Virus record (IMG/VR): IMGVR_UViG_3300045996_001279
Coordinates: 1 to 36,294 of that record
From: a virus
Direction: 5' to 3' (one strand)
DNA: 36,294 nucleotides
Under the pieces are notes generated by a model that saw only the letters and a program-made list of their open reading frames with translations, did no database searches and had not been told where the DNA came from. A program made the position numbers and the translations under genes. This document shows, in pieces, positions 1 through 8,510 of the stretch. Positions within the stretch are counted from its first letter, which is position 1; each line of letters opens with the position of its first letter.

Positions 1-48
1 GTCGCTTTTTCTATCTACCCGAGTTTTTTTGACCGGAGGTGAGCTCAG
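1..48. other. left genome end and terminase leader, candidate cos region
   Basis: Non-coding leader with two T-runs (positions 6-10 and 24-30), followed by GGAGG at 35-39, which is the ribosome binding site of the terminase small subunit. The other end of the window (36254-36294) is also non-coding and follows an HNH endonuclease gene. Joining the ends gives the HNH-TerS-TerL order typical of cos-packaging actinophages, so the cohesive end is probably at this junction. The exact overhang cannot be read from the sequence. Confidence 0.45.
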
Positions 49-339
49 ATGGCGTCAAAGCAGCTCAGGGCGGTCAAGGCTGGCGAGAAGCCGGCGCAGA
101 ACAAGCCGAAGTCGCTCGCGGAGGCGGTCGAGGGGGAGGATTACCTCGAGATCTTGCTAGCGCAGCGCCGCGAGATGATCCGCGACGTGCGCGAGGTGAA
201 CGGACCGGCGAAGGCGGCACTGCACAGGCAGATCGCGCTCCACTCGAAGGAGATCGCGGCGCTCCAGGCGGCAGCGAAGCAGGCGGCTGCAGAGGAGTCA
301 GAGGCGGATGACGAGTCCCTCGACGCCTCGGCTGTCTGA
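49..339 (+). CDS. terminase small subunit (probable)
   Basis: A 96-aa protein rich in Lys, Ala and Glu, directly upstream of and overlapping the large terminase gene by 32 nt. Residues 30-85 look like two charged helices (ILLAQRREMIRDVREVNGPA and the following HRQIALHSKEIAALQAAAKQ), as in actinophage small terminases. The role would be recognition of the packaging site and recruitment of the large subunit to viral DNA. The start at 49 is supported by GGAGG nine nt upstream. The call rests on position, size and helical character; no diagnostic motif is visible, so the family is inferred. Confidence 0.65.
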   Translation: MASKQLRAVKAGEKPAQNKPKSLAEAVEGEDYLEILLAQRREMIRDVREVNGPAKAALHRQIALHSKEIAALQAAAKQAAAEESEADDESLDASAV

Positions 340-1741
340 GCTTGCCCGTCACGTTGTAGTTCCCCCGGCCACCAGGACGACCGGCTTCCCAGCGGTCAGG
401 CAGAAGTGCTCGGAGTTGGGAATCTCGTTCCGCCCGTGGCAGCACGGGGCCGGGAAGATCATCCTGGCGAAGCGGGACGATGGGAAGTACGCGGCGACCA
501 TTGGCGGCACGGGCCTCTCGATCCCCCGCCAGGTCGGCAAGACGTTCCTCGTCGGCGCGATCACGTTCGCGCTGTGCCTGCTGCGTCCGAAACTCACCGT
601 GATCTGGACGGCTCACCGGCTGCGTACGGCCGAGGAGACGTTCGAGAAGATGAAGGCGTTTGCGCAGCGGAAGAAGATCGCGCCGCACGTCCTGAAGGTG
701 GTCCTCGGGTCGGGCGAGGAGGAGATCCAGTTCCGCAACGGGTCGCGGATTCTGTTCGGCGCCCGTGAGCGTGGGTTCGGGCGTGGGTTCGACGAGATCG
801 ACGTGCTGGTGTTCGACGAGGCGCAGATCCTGACCGAGGCCGCGCTGGACGACATGATCCCGGCGACGAACCAGTCCCGGCAGTCCTCCGGCGTGCTCCA
901 GCTCTACATGGGGACGCCCCCGAAGCCAACTGACCGCTCCGAGGTGTTTCGCCGGATGCGCTCGGAGGCGCTGTCGGGTGAGGACGAGGACACGGCGTGG
1001 ATCGAGTTCGGGGCAGATGAGGGCTACGTGCCCACTGCGCCACCGGCTCCACTGACGGCGGCGGACTGGCGGCAGGTCTCGAAGGCGAACCCGTCCTACC
1101 CGGACGACACCCCGCGCGAGGCGATCCTGCGGATGCGGAAGAAGCTCGGCCCGGAGTCGTTCACCCGTGAGGGCCTGGGGATCTGGGACGCCGAGGTGGT
1201 CCGGGTGCTGGTGATGCCCCACTGGCCGGCGTGTGCGACGACGAACCAGCCGCCCCCGGTGGCTGCGCTCGGCGTCGCGGTCGACGAGGACCGCGTTTGG
1301 GTGTCGGTGGGCGCGTCGTCGCGTGGCGAGTCCCCGCACCTCGGCTCTGTGCTGCGGCGTCGCCTGGACAAGGACCGGGCGCTGGTGATCTCGGAGGTTG
1401 CCCGCATCCAGCGTGAGACGGGCTGCGATGTGGTCGTGGACCGCAAGGGGCCGGCTGGGTCGCTCGAGGATGAGCTGGTCGAGGCGGGCGTGCGTGTCAC
1501 GCCGGCTGGGCTGGACGACTACGTGACCGCTTGCGCGCTGCTGTTCGACGCGGTGGACGCGAAGCAGGTCGAGCACGGCGACTACGAGGACCTGAACACG
1601 GCTGTCGAGGTGGCTGAGAAGCGCCGGGTGGGAGACCGCTGGGCGTGGTCACGGCGCAACGGCGACGTGTCGATGCTCGAGGCGACCACCCTCGCCTACT
1701 GGGGCGCCCGTCAGGGCACCGGAACTTTCAACGTGTGGTGA
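308..1741 (+). CDS. terL: terminase large subunit
   Basis: A 477-aa DNA-packaging motor. The ATPase half has a Walker A variant SIPRQVGKTF (residues 71-80), Walker B VLVFDEAQ (166-173, with D170 and E171) and a coupling motif YMGTPP (200-205). The C-terminal half contains Asp-bearing strands (GVAVDEDR, DVVVDRKGP, LLFDAVD) that fit the RNase H-like headful or cos nuclease. The enzyme pumps DNA into the procapsid through the portal and cuts the concatemer. Length is normal for siphovirus TerL. The start overlaps the end of the small subunit gene, which suggests translational coupling. Confidence 0.95.
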   Translation: MTSPSTPRLSELARHVVVPPATRTTGFPAVRQKCSELGISFRPWQHGAGKIILAKRDDGKYAATIGGTGLSIPRQVGKTFLVGAITFALCLLRPKLTVIWTAHRLRTAEETFEKMKAFAQRKKIAPHVLKVVLGSGEEEIQFRNGSRILFGARERGFGRGFDEIDVLVFDEAQILTEAALDDMIPATNQSRQSSGVLQLYMGTPPKPTDRSEVFRRMRSEALSGEDEDTAWIEFGADEGYVPTAPPAPLTAADWRQVSKANPSYPDDTPREAILRMRKKLGPESFTREGLGIWDAEVVRVLVMPHWPACATTNQPPPVAALGVAVDEDRVWVSVGASSRGESPHLGSVLRRRLDKDRALVISEVARIQRETGCDVVVDRKGPAGSLEDELVEAGVRVTPAGLDDYVTACALLFDAVDAKQVEHGDYEDLNTAVEVAEKRRVGDRWAWSRRNGDVSMLEATTLAYWGARQGTGTFNVW

Positions 1742-1751
1742 GGAGGCCGGC

Positions 1752-1940
1752 GTGAACCGCAACATCGTGGAGGCCGTGGGCCTCGCCCTCGCTGCCCTCG
1801 GGTGGGGTGTCATCTGCGGTGCCGCCGCGCTGATCTCGGTGCCGCTGTGTGTGCTGCTCGCCGGGATTGGGCTGCTGTTCACGGGTGGGCTCGCTGCCTA
1901 CGCGGCGAACGCGAAGCCGACTGAGAGGCCGCGGACGTGA
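1752..1940 (+). CDS. small membrane protein between terminase and portal
   Basis: A 62-aa protein starting at GTG with AGGAGG directly upstream. Two hydrophobic segments (about residues 7-27 and 31-50) and a basic tail (AANAKPTERPRT) predict two membrane helices. The stop overlaps the portal start in a GTGA arrangement. Small membrane proteins at this position occur in actinophages, but no function is recognised. It could affect portal assembly at the membrane; that is speculation. Confidence 0.7.
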   Translation: MNRNIVEAVGLALAALGWGVICGAAALISVPLCVLLAGIGLLFTGGLAAYAANAKPTERPRT

Positions 1941-3184
1941 CGCTCCTGGCTGGCGTTTTCCGCAACTCCATCGAGAACCCGGCCGTGCCGCTGACCTCGG
2001 ACTCGCTGCTGACCGTCCTCGGTTCCGGCGAGGCCACGGCCGCGGGCATAGCGGTCTCTGAAAAGACATCCCTCGGGCTGCCCGCCGTGTGGCGGGCGGT
2101 CAACCTGATCGCGGGCACCGTCGCCTCGCTCCCACTTCACGCCTACCGCGCCGATGGGGACACCAAGACGAAGGTGACCACTGGGCAGGCTGCGGCGCTG
2201 CTCGACAACCCGCATCCCGATATGACCCCGTTCGAGTTCTGGGAGACGGTCGTCTCCCACATGCTGCTGTGGGGCAACGCCTATCTGTGGATCGGGCGCA
2301 ACCAGCTCGGCCAGGTGACCGAGTTGTGGCCGATCCACCCGGCGCGGGTGAAGGTCGGGCGCACCTCGGAGATGGGCACGAAGATCTACGACGTGGACGG
2401 CGGCAAGGCCGCGTACACGGATCGGACGATGCTGCACCTGCCGGCGTTCGGGTACGACGGCATCTGCGGCGTGTCCCCGATTCGTGCGGCTCGTCAGGGG
2501 CTGGCGCTGGCGCTGGCGGCCGAGCAGTACGGCGCGACGCTGTTCGGGTCGGGGTCGCTCGCTACGGGCATCCTCCAGACCGAGCAGCGCCTGGACGCAC
2601 AGCAGGCCGACGCGATCCAGAAGCGGTGGGCAGCGAAGCGGTCTGGCCTGGACTCGGCGCACTCGACCATCGTCCTCGACTCGGGTGCGAAGTTCCACCA
2701 GCTCTCCATCCCGCCCGAGGACGCCCAGTTCCTCCAGTCGCGGTCGTTCCAGATCTCCGAGGTCGCACGCATGTTCGGTGTTCCGCCGCACATGCTGATG
2801 GACACCGACAAGTCGACGTCGTGGGGCACCGGGATCGAGCAGCAGTCAATCGGGTTCGTGGTGTTCACGCTGCGCCCGTGGCTGACCCGCATCGAGCAGC
2901 GGGTGACGCGCCTGGTGCGTCCGCAGCCCGTCTACGCGAAGTTCGTCGTCGAGGGTCTCCTGCGTGGGGACTCGGCGCAGCGTGCCGCGTTCTACAAGAC
3001 GATGCGCGAGATCGGCGCGTTCAACGGCAACGAGATCCGCGAGCTCGAGGAGCGCGGCCCGGTCGAGGGCGGCGACATCTACTGGCAGCCGCTGAACTTC
3101 GGAGAACTCGGCGCCGAATCCGACCCCACCCCCACGCCGGCAGAGCCGGAAACCGAACCTACGGAGGTTCCCGCTGATGCGTGA
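1937..3184 (+). CDS. portal protein, HK97 type
   Basis: A 415-aa protein with the typical portal core: VWRAVNLIAGTVASLPLHAY near residue 55, and an ISEVARMFGVPPHML segment about residues 273-287. It should form the dodecameric ring at the capsid vertex through which DNA is packaged and ejected and onto which the connector docks. The C-terminus is Pro/Glu-rich, as is usual. GTG start coupled to the preceding gene; the end overlaps the protease gene by 8 nt. Confidence 0.92.
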   Translation: MTLLAGVFRNSIENPAVPLTSDSLLTVLGSGEATAAGIAVSEKTSLGLPAVWRAVNLIAGTVASLPLHAYRADGDTKTKVTTGQAAALLDNPHPDMTPFEFWETVVSHMLLWGNAYLWIGRNQLGQVTELWPIHPARVKVGRTSEMGTKIYDVDGGKAAYTDRTMLHLPAFGYDGICGVSPIRAARQGLALALAAEQYGATLFGSGSLATGILQTEQRLDAQQADAIQKRWAAKRSGLDSAHSTIVLDSGAKFHQLSIPPEDAQFLQSRSFQISEVARMFGVPPHMLMDTDKSTSWGTGIEQQSIGFVVFTLRPWLTRIEQRVTRLVRPQPVYAKFVVEGLLRGDSAQRAAFYKTMREIGAFNGNEIRELEERGPVEGGDIYWQPLNFGELGAESDPTPTPAEPETEPTEVPADA

Positions 3185-4055
3185 CACCCGCTACCGCTTC
3201 CACGGCAACGCCAAGCCCGTCCGGCGCTCCACACTGGAGAACCGCGTACCCGAGAACGCCGGGTCGAAGCAGGTCGCCACCCTGCGCCTCTACGACCCGA
3301 TCGACTCGTGGGGCGGTGACTGGGGGGTCTCCGCGAAGGAGTTCACCGAGGCACTCGACGCCCTCGACCCCAAGACCAAGGAGATCCGGCTGCACCTGAA
3401 CACCCCGGGCGGGGAGGTGTTCGAGGCCGTGACCATCCTGAACGCGCTACGCCGCCACGACGCCCGCGTGGTGGCCGTGATCGACGGACTGGCGGCCTCC
3501 GCGGGGTCGTTCCTCGCCGCTGGCGCGGACGAGACGCTGATGGGCCGCAACAGCCAACTGATGATCCACGACGCCTGGGGGCTGTGTGTCGGCAACGCCA
3601 CCGACATGCGCGACCTCGCAACCCGCCTCGACCAGCTCTCCGACAACATCGCGGACATCTACGCCGCGAAGGCGGGCGGCTCCACGATGCAGTGGCGCGA
3701 GGCGATGCTGGCCGAGACGTGGTACTCCGCGGACGAGGCCGTGAAGGCGGGGCTGGCCGACGACGTGGAGGGTGAGGCGCAGGCCGACCCGGAGAACGCC
3801 TTCGACCTGTCGGTGTTCCAGCACGCCGGCCGCTCCGATGCCCCGGACCCGACACCGCTCACCCCCACCGTGAACGCGACCTGCAAGTGCGGGCCGAACA
3901 ACGGACCCGCCCTTCCGGGGTGCGAGCACAAGCAGGAGTGCCCCGAGGACGCCACAGAATCGCCTGTGAGCGCCGAACAGGCCCCCGAGGGTATGTCGGC
4001 ATGGTCCGAGCGGCACCACCGCCTCGTGGCCCGCAAGCACGGCCTGTCGGCCTGA
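3177..4055 (+). CDS. prohead protease, ClpP-like
   Basis: A 292-aa serine protease of the ClpP/crotonase fold used by many HK97-type phages to mature the capsid. The nucleophile is in DGLAASAGSF (Ser108) and the histidine is in MIHDAWG (His131). LHLNTPGGEVFEA (residues 73-85) is the strand and loop that form the oxyanion region. The C-terminal 90 residues are a variable tail with four Cys and two His (about residues 236-255), possibly a small zinc-binding or scaffolding segment. A ribosome site (GGAGG) lies 13 nt before the ATG. Confidence 0.9.
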   Translation: MRDTRYRFHGNAKPVRRSTLENRVPENAGSKQVATLRLYDPIDSWGGDWGVSAKEFTEALDALDPKTKEIRLHLNTPGGEVFEAVTILNALRRHDARVVAVIDGLAASAGSFLAAGADETLMGRNSQLMIHDAWGLCVGNATDMRDLATRLDQLSDNIADIYAAKAGGSTMQWREAMLAETWYSADEAVKAGLADDVEGEAQADPENAFDLSVFQHAGRSDAPDPTPLTPTVNATCKCGPNNGPALPGCEHKQECPEDATESPVSAEQAPEGMSAWSERHHRLVARKHGLSA

Positions 4056-4070
4056 CCCACCCACAACTGT

Positions 4071-4145
4071 CCCCACGTCTACCCGTGGGGCAAGGCGGCG
4101 CGTAAGACGCGCGTCCGTCGCTAGCCCGCCGCGTCCGCGTGCGGG
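4071..4145 (+). promoter_or_regulatory. three consecutive stem-loops before the capsid gene
   Basis: Within the 123-nt gap before the capsid gene are three inverted repeats: CCCCACG/CGTGGGG (4071-4077 and 4084-4090), GCGCGT/ACGCGC (4098-4103 and 4107-4112) and CCCGC/GCGGG (4125-4129 and 4141-4145). None is followed by a T-run. They may be RNA-processing or stability elements, or weak terminators that adjust capsid expression. Confidence 0.5.
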
Positions 4146-4178
4146 ATGTCCGCTACGCGGAAGAAGGGAACAACGGCT

Positions 4179-5408
4179 ATGCCCACCACGGAACTGCGAG
4201 AGCAGCGCGCGAACGTCTGGTCACAGATGACCGAGATCATGGACCGAGCGCACCAGGAGAAGCGCGACCTCACGGTCGACGAGCAGACCACCTACGACAA
4301 GGCCGAGGCCGACCTCGACAGCCTCTCGGCGCGCATCGAGCGCGAGGAGAAGCACGAGGCCCGCGCGGAGGCGTTCAACCACGTCGACCGCCGCGGCGTC
4401 GTCCCCACGGACGGCCCCGCCCGGGAGTCCGACGAGCCCACCTACGAGGAGTCGTTCAACAACTACCTCAAGGGCGGCATCGGCTCCCTGCGCGCCGACC
4501 AGCGCAAGGTCCTCCAGGACGGTCACTCCGACGCCCTGAAGAACGCCCTGTCGGTCGGCACCAACTCGGCCGGTGGCTACCTCGTCCCGCCCGGGTACCG
4601 CCAGGAGTTCATCGTCCAGATGAAGGACTTCGGCGCGGTACGTGAGGTGGCGCAGGTCATCTCGACCGACTCGGGCAACCCGCTCCAGTGGCCGACGATG
4701 AACGACACCGCCAACGTGGGCCGGCTGCTGGCCGAGAACACGCAGATGACCGAGACCGACGTGGTCGTGGGCACCGCCACCCTGAGCGCCTACGTCTACT
4801 CCTCGGACCTGACGCGGGTCTCGCTCCAGCTCGCCAACGACGCCGCGTTCGACGTGGGCAACCTCGTCCGCACGGCGCACGCGGAGCGCATCGGCCGGAT
4901 CACCAACCAGCACTTCACCACCGGCACCGGCACCGCCCAGCCGCAGGGCATCGTCACGGGCGCGACCAACGGCAAGACCGCCGCTGGCGTGGCCGCGATC
5001 ACCGCCGACGAGATCATCGACCTGACGCACTCCGTGGACCCGGCCTACCGCCGCTCCCCGCGTGCCCAGTTCATGCTCTCCGACACGGCCTTGTCGCTGC
5101 TCCGGAAGCTCAAGGACAGCAACGGGATGTACCTGTGGCAGCCCAACGTGCAGGCCGGCGCCGCCGCGACCCTGTTCGGCTACGGCTACGTCATCAACCA
5201 GGACATGGCGGTGCCGGCGACCGGCGTCAAGTCGGTCCTGTTCGGTGACTTCCAGGCGGGCTACGTGATCCGCGAGGTCACCGACCTCCAGGTCATCACG
5301 TTCACCGAGCGCTACCTCGACTACCTCCAGGTCGGGCACTCGTCCTACCTGCGGGCGGACGGCAAGGTCCAGAACGCCTCGGCGTACAAGGCCCTCACCC
5401 AGGCGTGA
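4179..5408 (+). CDS. major capsid protein, HK97 fold
   Basis: A 409-aa capsid protein. Residues 1-110 are a charged coiled-coil delta domain (ELREQRANVWSQMTEIMDRA and onward) that serves as internal scaffold and is normally removed by the upstream protease. The shell domain begins near SVGTNSAGGYLVPPGYRQEF, the classic start of HK97-type capsid domains. An in-frame ATG at 4146 lies upstream, but the start at 4179 is preferred because AAGGGA lies ten nt before it. Long stem-loops on both sides of the gene suggest its dosage is set separately. Confidence 0.95.
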   Translation: MPTTELREQRANVWSQMTEIMDRAHQEKRDLTVDEQTTYDKAEADLDSLSARIEREEKHEARAEAFNHVDRRGVVPTDGPARESDEPTYEESFNNYLKGGIGSLRADQRKVLQDGHSDALKNALSVGTNSAGGYLVPPGYRQEFIVQMKDFGAVREVAQVISTDSGNPLQWPTMNDTANVGRLLAENTQMTETDVVVGTATLSAYVYSSDLTRVSLQLANDAAFDVGNLVRTAHAERIGRITNQHFTTGTGTAQPQGIVTGATNGKTAAGVAAITADEIIDLTHSVDPAYRRSPRAQFMLSDTALSLLRKLKDSNGMYLWQPNVQAGAAATLFGYGYVINQDMAVPATGVKSVLFGDFQAGYVIREVTDLQVITFTERYLDYLQVGHSSYLRADGKVQNASAYKALTQA

Positions 5409-5440
5409 GCCGCAACCAACCCACCGAGAAGGAGCCTGTC

Positions 5441-5800
5441 ATGGCTGAAGCACAGAAGAAGGCAGAAGCGGCATCCGTCAACGTCCCGGCGTCGGCTGTG
5501 CCGCACGACCGGGTCGTGGGTCTCTCGCTGCGAAGCGACGGCACCCCCGACCAGAACAACCCCGAGATCATCGGGGACAAGGAGGCCGCCGTCGAGGCGA
5601 CCAAGGAGCAGTTCCGGCAGTTCGCGGTCTCGGCCACGGACGCCGAGAAGCGCCGCGAGCTGGGCCTGACCCGCGAGGACGACAGCGACGGCGACACCTC
5701 CGACGCCGTCATCGACAAGCTGAAGGCCGAGCACGACAAGACCGCCGAGGCTGCCGAGAAGCAGGCCGAGTCGGTCGTCAACAGCCTCCACAAGGGCTGA
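5441..5800 (+). CDS. hypothetical head-region protein
   Basis: A 119-aa acidic, Ala/Glu/Asp-rich protein directly downstream of the capsid gene, preceded by AGAAGGAG with proper spacing. The C-terminal third (DAVIDKLKAEHDKTAEAAEK) is predicted helical. Proteins of this size often sit between capsid and connector genes in actinophages; some are head decoration or assembly factors. No family motif is recognised here, so no role is assigned. A reading extended to 5405 would overlap the capsid stop but lacks a better ribosome site. Confidence 0.75.
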   Translation: MAEAQKKAEAASVNVPASAVPHDRVVGLSLRSDGTPDQNNPEIIGDKEAAVEATKEQFRQFAVSATDAEKRRELGLTREDDSDGDTSDAVIDKLKAEHDKTAEAAEKQAESVVNSLHKG

Positions 5801-5811
5801 CCACTGTGGAC

Positions 5812-5844
5812 GCGCCCGGCTGTGGAGAACCCGCAGCCGGGCGC
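5812..5844 (+). terminator. strong stem-loop downstream of capsid block
   Basis: A perfect 11-bp inverted repeat, GCGCCCGGCTG (5812-5822) and CAGCCGGGCGC (5834-5844), with an 11-nt loop, in the gap between the 119-aa gene and the connector gene. There is no T-run, so it is more likely a pause, partial terminator or 3' stabilising element than a full terminator. Confidence 0.5.
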
Positions 5845-5868
5845 CGTCCCTCGCAGAGAGGGTGACCC

Positions 5869-6435
5869 GTGCCTGAATACTTCACCCTCGACGAGCTCAA
5901 GGCGCTGCCGGATCTCGAGGCGGCGCGCTACGACGACGAGACGATGGAGCGCGCCGCGGCCTACATCGAGGCCGTGATCGAGCGTGTCGTGGGCACCTCG
6001 TTCGTGCCGCGTACCAAGACCGTCACGCTGAACGGCACGGGCGCAGACCTCGTGCTGCCCGACGCCTACGTGCTGTCCGTGGTGGGCGTCACCGTGAGCG
6101 AGGTCGCCGGGGCAGATCCGACGTCCTTCGACAACGGCGTGCTGACGGGCACCTGGGCCTCAGGCACCCGCAACGTCGTCGTCGAGTACACGACGGGCTA
6201 CTCCGAGACACCGCCCGCAGACATCAAGGAAGCGGCGCTGGAGGGCACACGGGCACGCCTGCTGGACACGGCCTCCAACGCGAAGGTGAACGACCGCACC
6301 ACCTCGACGACGAACGACGTCGGGGGAACCACCTCCTACGTCCTCGCAGGGGTGGACCGGCCCACCGGCTACCCCACCGTCGACGCCGTGATCCTCGGGT
6401 GGCGTGACAAGCTCTCGGGGCTCGGGTTCGCCTGA
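5869..6435 (+). CDS. head-tail connector (gp6-like adaptor)
   Basis: A 188-aa protein in the connector slot after the capsid. The N-terminal helices (LDELKALPDLEAARYDDETM, then AAAYIEAVIERVVGTSFVPR) resemble the HK97 gp6 / SPP1 gp15 adaptor that binds the portal ring. A middle beta-rich part (VTLNGTGADLVLPD, NVVVEYTTGY) follows. GTG start with GAGAGGGTG upstream. The stop overlaps the next ATG (TGATG). The adaptor role is inferred from gene order and helix pattern. Confidence 0.75.
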   Translation: MPEYFTLDELKALPDLEAARYDDETMERAAAYIEAVIERVVGTSFVPRTKTVTLNGTGADLVLPDAYVLSVVGVTVSEVAGADPTSFDNGVLTGTWASGTRNVVVEYTTGYSETPPADIKEAALEGTRARLLDTASNAKVNDRTTSTTNDVGGTTSYVLAGVDRPTGYPTVDAVILGWRDKLSGLGFA

Positions 6436-6875
6436 TGGGCTACTCGCCCGCCGTGGCCGTACGCAAGGCCGCTATCGCAGCCCTCGATGCCTTGATCGAC
6501 GACGACGAGGTGCTGGTCAACTACTACTGGAAGCCGGACGCCCGCGACCGGCGCCAGGTGTTCACCCAGCGCAGCCGCGCGGACGTGACTCCGGCCGCGA
6601 TGAAGGCGGGTCGGCTGCACCGCAATGAGGCTGGCCGGTTCGAGCTCGTCGTGCACCTCGAACACGTGGGCGAGGACCAGGAAGCCGCCGACGAGGAAGT
6701 CCTCGACGCCTACGCGGAGATCGTCGAGGAGTATTTCGCGGACACCAAGCGCCCCGACGTGGAGGGCGTCAACTGGTGGCTGATCGCGTCGTGGGAGCTG
6801 GCCGGTGGCCCTTCCGACCGCGGCTCCATATCCCAGCTCATCTACACGATCACCTACGACGCCCGCGTCACCTGA
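6435..6875 (+). CDS. tail terminator or head-tail joining protein (probable)
   Basis: A 146-aa protein located between the connector and the tail tube gene. It has an N-terminal helix (RKAAIAALDALIDDDEVLVN) followed by alternating beta strands and a conserved-looking WWLIASWELAG segment. This helix-sheet order and size fit tail terminator or tail completion proteins that cap the tail tube and join it to the head. Translationally coupled to the connector gene. The exact role (terminator or stopper) cannot be decided from sequence. Confidence 0.6.
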   Translation: MGYSPAVAVRKAAIAALDALIDDDEVLVNYYWKPDARDRRQVFTQRSRADVTPAAMKAGRLHRNEAGRFELVVHLEHVGEDQEAADEEVLDAYAEIVEEYFADTKRPDVEGVNWWLIASWELAGGPSDRGSISQLIYTITYDARVT

Positions 6876-6884
6876 GGAGCAGCC

Positions 6885-7094
6885 ATGTCCCGCAAGTTCA
6901 AGTACGTCGGCCCCCACGATGCGGTCGACATCCCCGGAGTGGGCACCGTCGAGCACGGCCATCAGGTCGAGGTGGAGTCGGATGTGGCAGCCGGTCTCGA
7001 CGGGCAGGCCGACTGGGAGCACGTACCCGACCCGAAGCGCGTCAAGGCGGGCAAGAAGGCCGCTGCGTCCAACCCTGAGACCAAGGAGTCCTGA
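6885..7094 (+). CDS. small hypothetical tail-region protein
   Basis: A 69-aa protein with a beta-rich N-terminal part (FKYVGPHDAVDIPGVGTVEH) and a Lys/Ala-rich C-terminus. GAGGAG lies six nt before the ATG, and the stop overlaps the tail tube start (TGATG). Small proteins of this type commonly precede the tail tube gene in actinophages; the function is unknown. Confidence 0.75.
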   Translation: MSRKFKYVGPHDAVDIPGVGTVEHGHQVEVESDVAAGLDGQADWEHVPDPKRVKAGKKAAASNPETKES

Positions 7095-8074
7095 TGGCTG
7101 CCCTCGACCAACAGATCGGGTTCGTCGATGAGGTGACCTACGGGACGCCCGTCACGGTGACCAAGTTCTTCGAGTTCAACAGCGAGTCCATCGAGGACTC
7201 GTTCGGCCGCACCGAGGGTGACCCCCTGCGGGTCGGCACGTTCGTCAAGCGCAACGACCGCTTCACCCCGTACTACGAGGGCGCGGCCGGCGAGATCGAG
7301 TTCGACGTGATGACCAAGGGCTTCGGCTTCCTGCTCAAGCACATGCTCGGCAACGTCGCCACCACGGGTCCCGCCGAGACCACCGTCTACACGCACACGG
7401 CGACGATGGCGGACCTGCTCGGGAAGTCGTTCACCTGTCAGGTGGGGCGGCCGTTCCACTCGGCGGGCACCGTCCAGCCGTTCACGTTCGAGGGCGGCAA
7501 GATCACCGAGTGGGAGCTGTCGAACTCGGTCGAGGACAACCTCGTGCTGTCGGTCACGACGGACTTCCAGCAGGTCGCCACCGGGACCGCCCTGGCGACC
7601 GCCTCCTACCCCTCGGGCATGGAGAACTTCACGTGGGTCGGCGGCACGGTCACCATCGGCGCCGTGCAGACCGACATCACCGAGATCAGCATCTCGGGCA
7701 ACAACGGCCTGAACACCGACCGCCGCTTCATCAAGGGCAGCGCGGACAAGAAGGAACCCACCGGGGGCCGCCGCGAGGTGTCGTTCTCGCTGTCGGCTGA
7801 CTTCGAGAGCCTGACGCAGCGGACCCGGGCGGCATCAGCGACCCGGGCCGGCGCGCTGGCCGAGATCAAGGCGACTTGGCTCGGCCCGACCCTGCTCGGG
7901 ACGACGATCTACCCGACGTTCGAGGTCACCATCCCCGCTGCCCGGTTCGACGAGTTCTCCGCGACGAACACCGAGCCCGAGGGCCTGTCGCAGGAACTGT
8001 CCGGGGTTGGCCTGTACGACGGCACCAACTCGCCCGTGACCATCGTCTACAAATCCTCCGAGTCCAGCATCTAG
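7094..8074 (+). CDS. major tail tube protein
   Basis: A 326-aa beta-rich protein with few helices, in the tail tube position. The N-terminus (QQIGFVDEVTYGTPVTVTKF) matches the start pattern of siphovirus tail tube proteins (an E-x-x-Y-G-T motif). Later strands (FTFEGGKITEWELSNSVEDN and EVTIPAARFDEFSA) fit the same family. It should form stacked hexamers around the tape measure. Translationally coupled to the preceding 69-aa gene. Confidence 0.88.
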   Translation: MAALDQQIGFVDEVTYGTPVTVTKFFEFNSESIEDSFGRTEGDPLRVGTFVKRNDRFTPYYEGAAGEIEFDVMTKGFGFLLKHMLGNVATTGPAETTVYTHTATMADLLGKSFTCQVGRPFHSAGTVQPFTFEGGKITEWELSNSVEDNLVLSVTTDFQQVATGTALATASYPSGMENFTWVGGTVTIGAVQTDITEISISGNNGLNTDRRFIKGSADKKEPTGGRREVSFSLSADFESLTQRTRAASATRAGALAEIKATWLGPTLLGTTIYPTFEVTIPAARFDEFSATNTEPEGLSQELSGVGLYDGTNSPVTIVYKSSESSI

Positions 8075-8081
8075 GCCCACC

Positions 8082-8510
8082 GTGGCCTCGAAGAAGATCC
8101 GCACGGGCGACGTCGTCGTCCACGGACTGCCGGAGCTGTCCCGGGCGCTGAAGGCCATCGGCCCGGAGGCGCAGCGCGAGCTGCGGGACTCCTCCAAGGA
8201 CGTCGCCCGGTTCGTCGCCACGGACGCGGCGGGGATGGCTCGAGCCCTGGGTAGCACCGCCGCACGCGTGGCGGGCACGATCCGCCCGGTTGGCGGTGTC
8301 TCGGGTGCGGGCGTTTCCTTCGGTGGCGCGGCGAACCCGGAGGCGGGCGGCGCTGAGTTCGGGTCCAACCGGTTCAAGCAGTTCAAGCCGTGGCGTGGTT
8401 CCGGCTCCGGTGCGGGTTACTTCCTGTACCCGACGATCCGCCGTGACATGGATCGGGTCGTGGAGGAGTTCACCGAGGCCGTCGACCGCATCATCAAGAA
8501 GAGGTTCTAG
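8082..8510 (+). CDS. HK97 gp10-like tail/head-closure protein
   Basis: A 142-aa GTG-start protein with the gp10-type layout. It has a short strand (VVVHGLPELSRALKAI), a helix of alternating charges (EAQRELRDSSKDVARFVATD), then a Gly-rich loop and a FGSNRFKQFKPWRG...YFLYPTIRR segment typical of this family. It probably acts in tail completion or head-tail joining. It normally precedes the tail tube gene but here follows it. The last base is shared with the chaperone gene start. Confidence 0.75.
   Translation: MASKKIRTGDVVVHGLPELSRALKAIGPEAQRELRDSSKDVARFVATDAAGMARALGSTAARVAGTIRPVGGVSGAGVSFGGAANPEAGGAEFGSNRFKQFKPWRGSGSGAGYFLYPTIRRDMDRVVEEFTEAVDRIIKKRF

Noticed and set aside
74-1576. 500-aa open frame on the minus strand opposite the terminase genes
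   Set aside because: It lies antisense to a clear TerL, has an Arg/Pro-rich composition without motifs, and arises from high GC content.
4221-5339. 372-aa minus-strand frame opposite the capsid gene
   Set aside because: Shadow of the capsid gene; Val/Gly/Asp composition with no domain.
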